64,000 nt of DNA, from contig NC_088787.1 in assembly GCF_949628265.1 (NCBI RefSeq), positions 9,352,501-9,416,500 on the forward strand, written 5' to 3'. Shown one piece after another: positions 62,099 through 64,000 of this stretch. The position numbers and the translations under genes are program-made. The first letter of the stretch is position 1. Every line of letters begins with the position of its first letter. Below the pieces are notes generated by a model. The model made no database searches. It saw only the letters and a program-made list of their open reading frames with translations, and was not told the DNA's origin. The DNA is from Cloeon dipterum (Eukaryota; Arthropoda; Insecta; Ephemeroptera; Baetidae).

Positions 62099-63892
62099 TA
62101 TATTCTCCGCTGCGCTTTACATTCACATTCATTCAAATTGTACGACATGCACGTGGACAAATGGGCACATTCATCTATCTCCTATACTAATAATGAGTCT
62201 TGTAGTTCGCCAGTGGCTCGACAAATTAGCAAATATTCAGGGGGCGTTTCGTATGGATTATTGGATGCGAATATATATGGCTACGTTATTTATGACACGT
62301 AATTTCCCTAAATATTCCTAGATCTTAGCTCGTCTTTTTAAAATCTAGAAAGGTACCAAAAGCACGCTGCTCTTTCTTTTTAAAGTTAGTTCTCGTAGTC
62401 TAAAGAGGTTTAAGTATAAAAGTTGCGTTTGAAGACGGCAGCACTGGGTTTCCGGGAGGACACGGAACACATTTAAGAAATATTCAATTATGGCATAAAA
62501 TCCCGGTCAAACCAGCTGCTGCCACGGTTGACGAGCGACACTTTTAACCTTTAAAAGTTCAACAGTGAATTTAGCGCGTTCATTTAACTCCTGCAACTCG
62601 GATTTTTGTTCCCTCTTTAAACCGGTAATCAGGCTCAGAGGAACATTTGTTCTAAACTTAGTAATTTCGGGTTCTTTGGCATCTCGATTTCCGAGCACAG
62701 GAGTTCAAAGCACCTGTATTTAGAATACAAGTTGTTCTTCTCGACATTGAAGAGATTTTCTTTACAAATCGAATGTTCGCCAACCTAAAGCTACACATTG
62801 AATTACATTGAGGGTCGTCATTGCGTTGAAAAATTATAAAAAAAAAAATCGTCATGCGGTAAAAATATTAGGCACGAAATCATTTTCATAGGCACGGCAC
62901 ATGCATACAACCTGGACAGCAATACGTTAATTTTCCTTTTTTACAAATCTGAAAATGTAAGGCTAGTCAGGAACCGTGCAACAAAAAGCGATCCATTCAA
63001 GGTTCGTCGACGACAGCATAATACTTTCAAGTCTAGTTTCAACAAGGCAATCCAATCAGGAAAATAAGGCCAATCTTTTCCGCCGCCTTTGTGCAATCAA
63101 ACTTGTGCGCGCCGCAATTAAGTAATAAAAGAAAAAAATTGTGTGTAAAAATGGCTGCCAAATATAAATAGTTGCCTTCTGTTGAATATTATTGTTTCCG
63201 TATTGCACACACTCTCGACTATGTACATCAGGGTTGAATTAAATAAAAGGTAATCACATTTCATCACAAACGGCCCTGCTCAATCAGGGCTACATAAAAA
63301 AGAGGGCATCCATCTCGGCTCGGCGCGTGAGGTAGATACTCCAGCAATTATTAATACTCGGCAATGATTTTGAGATCCGAAAGCAAACGAACGATGAATA
63401 AATTTGGCCCGGTCAATGCGCTGAGTGAAGACGATAGACGCAGGGTTGAAACAAACTGACAATATACAACATTTTTATTTTTTACTAATTTATTGCAGAT
63501 GAGTTAAAAATAAAAATATGGCCAATTATTAAAAAATAATCTCAGGAATTTAGACTTGTGATTTGTTATTTTTAAATTACGTTCACAAAAAAAGCATTTT
63601 ATTGCACGTGGCAAAAAATTGAACTGCAACTGGCTCATATTAAAATATTCATATTCATTAGAAATCAAAAAAGAAACCACTAACGGGGTAAAAATTAAAC
63701 CCTGCTATCTGATCGTCCAATTTTGATCGACTTCTTACAATTTTCAGCAAAATTAAAACCCGTTTTCCTGGAAATCTTTAGAATCAAGTACAGGAAAAGG
63801 TACTCTTAAAAATTTAAATTATTATCAGAGTGTAACAGTTTGGCAACCCTGCGTCAGAGAAAGAGAGAAATGAAATTAAAAAATTCAGTCAG
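62099..63892. other. No gene recognised; probable 3' flank of a minus-strand gene
   Basis: Mixed AT-rich DNA with no supported exon. Minus-strand frames of about 60 codons at 62507-62855 are short, overlap one another and lack convincing splice sites. On the minus strand an AATAAA occurs at about 63598-63603, suitable for the gene whose last exon begins at the right edge. Confidence 0.45.
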
Positions 63893-64000
63893 TCAGACCA
63901 TCCTGGGAATGCAAGCGGCCATTTCCTCCCTGGAGACGTAGTCAGGGTTGCGCACCACGTTGTACGGTCGGAACGTCAACATGGTCGGCGCCACGGCGGC
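63893..64000 (-). CDS. C-terminal end of an unidentified minus-strand gene (partial)
   Basis: The minus strand reads 35 codons without a stop from the window edge, ending in TGA at 63893-63895. The peptide contains TFRPYNVVRNPDYVSREEMA and ends CIPRMV. Its G+C content rises sharply against the adjacent AT-rich DNA, as with other exons here. I do not recognise the family, and the upstream part lies outside the window. A downstream AATAAA near 63600 on the same strand supports a 3' end. Confidence 0.5.
   Translation of the reverse strand, partial: AAVAPTMLTFRPYNVVRNPDYVSREEMAACIPRMV

Noticed and set aside
62507-62855. Minus-strand frames with helical-looking sequence near the right end
   Set aside because: About 60 codons each, starting from a non-ATG codon or bounded by stops, with no acceptor that keeps the frame open and no family match.
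1-64000. Search for CRISPR arrays, operons, ribosome binding sites and tRNA genes
   Set aside because: The window is eukaryotic, no regularly spaced repeats were seen, and I found no convincing tRNA A/B boxes by eye; a tRNAscan run would be decisive.

Overview
This is an animal nuclear genome window, most likely from an insect or other arthropod. The evidence is AT-rich intergenic and intronic DNA, genes split by GT-AG (and a few GC-AG) introns, AATAAA polyadenylation signals, transposon-derived repeats, and a tolloid/BMP1 gene next to PARG and ZDHHC6 genes. I cannot name the species. All exon boundaries were worked out by hand from splice sites, reading phase and family conservation, not from transcripts. 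Layout, left to right: (1) 1-2290 has no confident gene apart from one transposon remnant and a probable 5' UTR exon. (2) 2297-9045 holds two tandem poly(ADP-ribose) glycohydrolase (PARG) genes on the + strand with matching exon structure, so they arose by tandem duplication. (3) 10101-14247 is a ZDHHC6-type palmitoyltransferase with a DHHC zinc-finger domain, an SH3-like C-terminus and a C-terminal dilysine ER-retrieval signal. (4) 15645-49152 is a complete tolloid/BMP1 metalloprotease gene of 17 exons. It encodes a signal peptide, prodomain, astacin protease, CUB1, CUB2, EGF1, CUB3, EGF2, CUB4 and CUB5 (998 residues). Its introns are large, especially intron 1 at 15 kb, and are crowded with a hAT-like MITE family and an older dispersed repeat. 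(5) 50965-54855 and 57091-61419 are two tandem tolloid-derived genes. Each splices a tolloid-like signal-peptide exon directly to the CUB2 exon, so both encode secreted CUB-EGF-CUB-EGF-CUB-CUB proteins with no prodomain, protease or CUB1. Decayed extra copies of the promoter/exon-1 module lie beside them. (6) 62100-64000 is mostly featureless and ends in the last exon of an unidentified minus-strand gene. The most notable content is the tolloid locus: an active-looking protease followed by two protease-less, intact-looking paralogues. These could act as secreted competitors or cofactors for tolloid substrates (BMP antagonists of the chordin/Sog type, procollagens). That role is an inference; the sequence shows only the domain architecture. 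The second notable item is a family of nine short hAT-type elements (about 265-280 bp), most with 8-bp target-site duplications, concentrated in and around tolloid.
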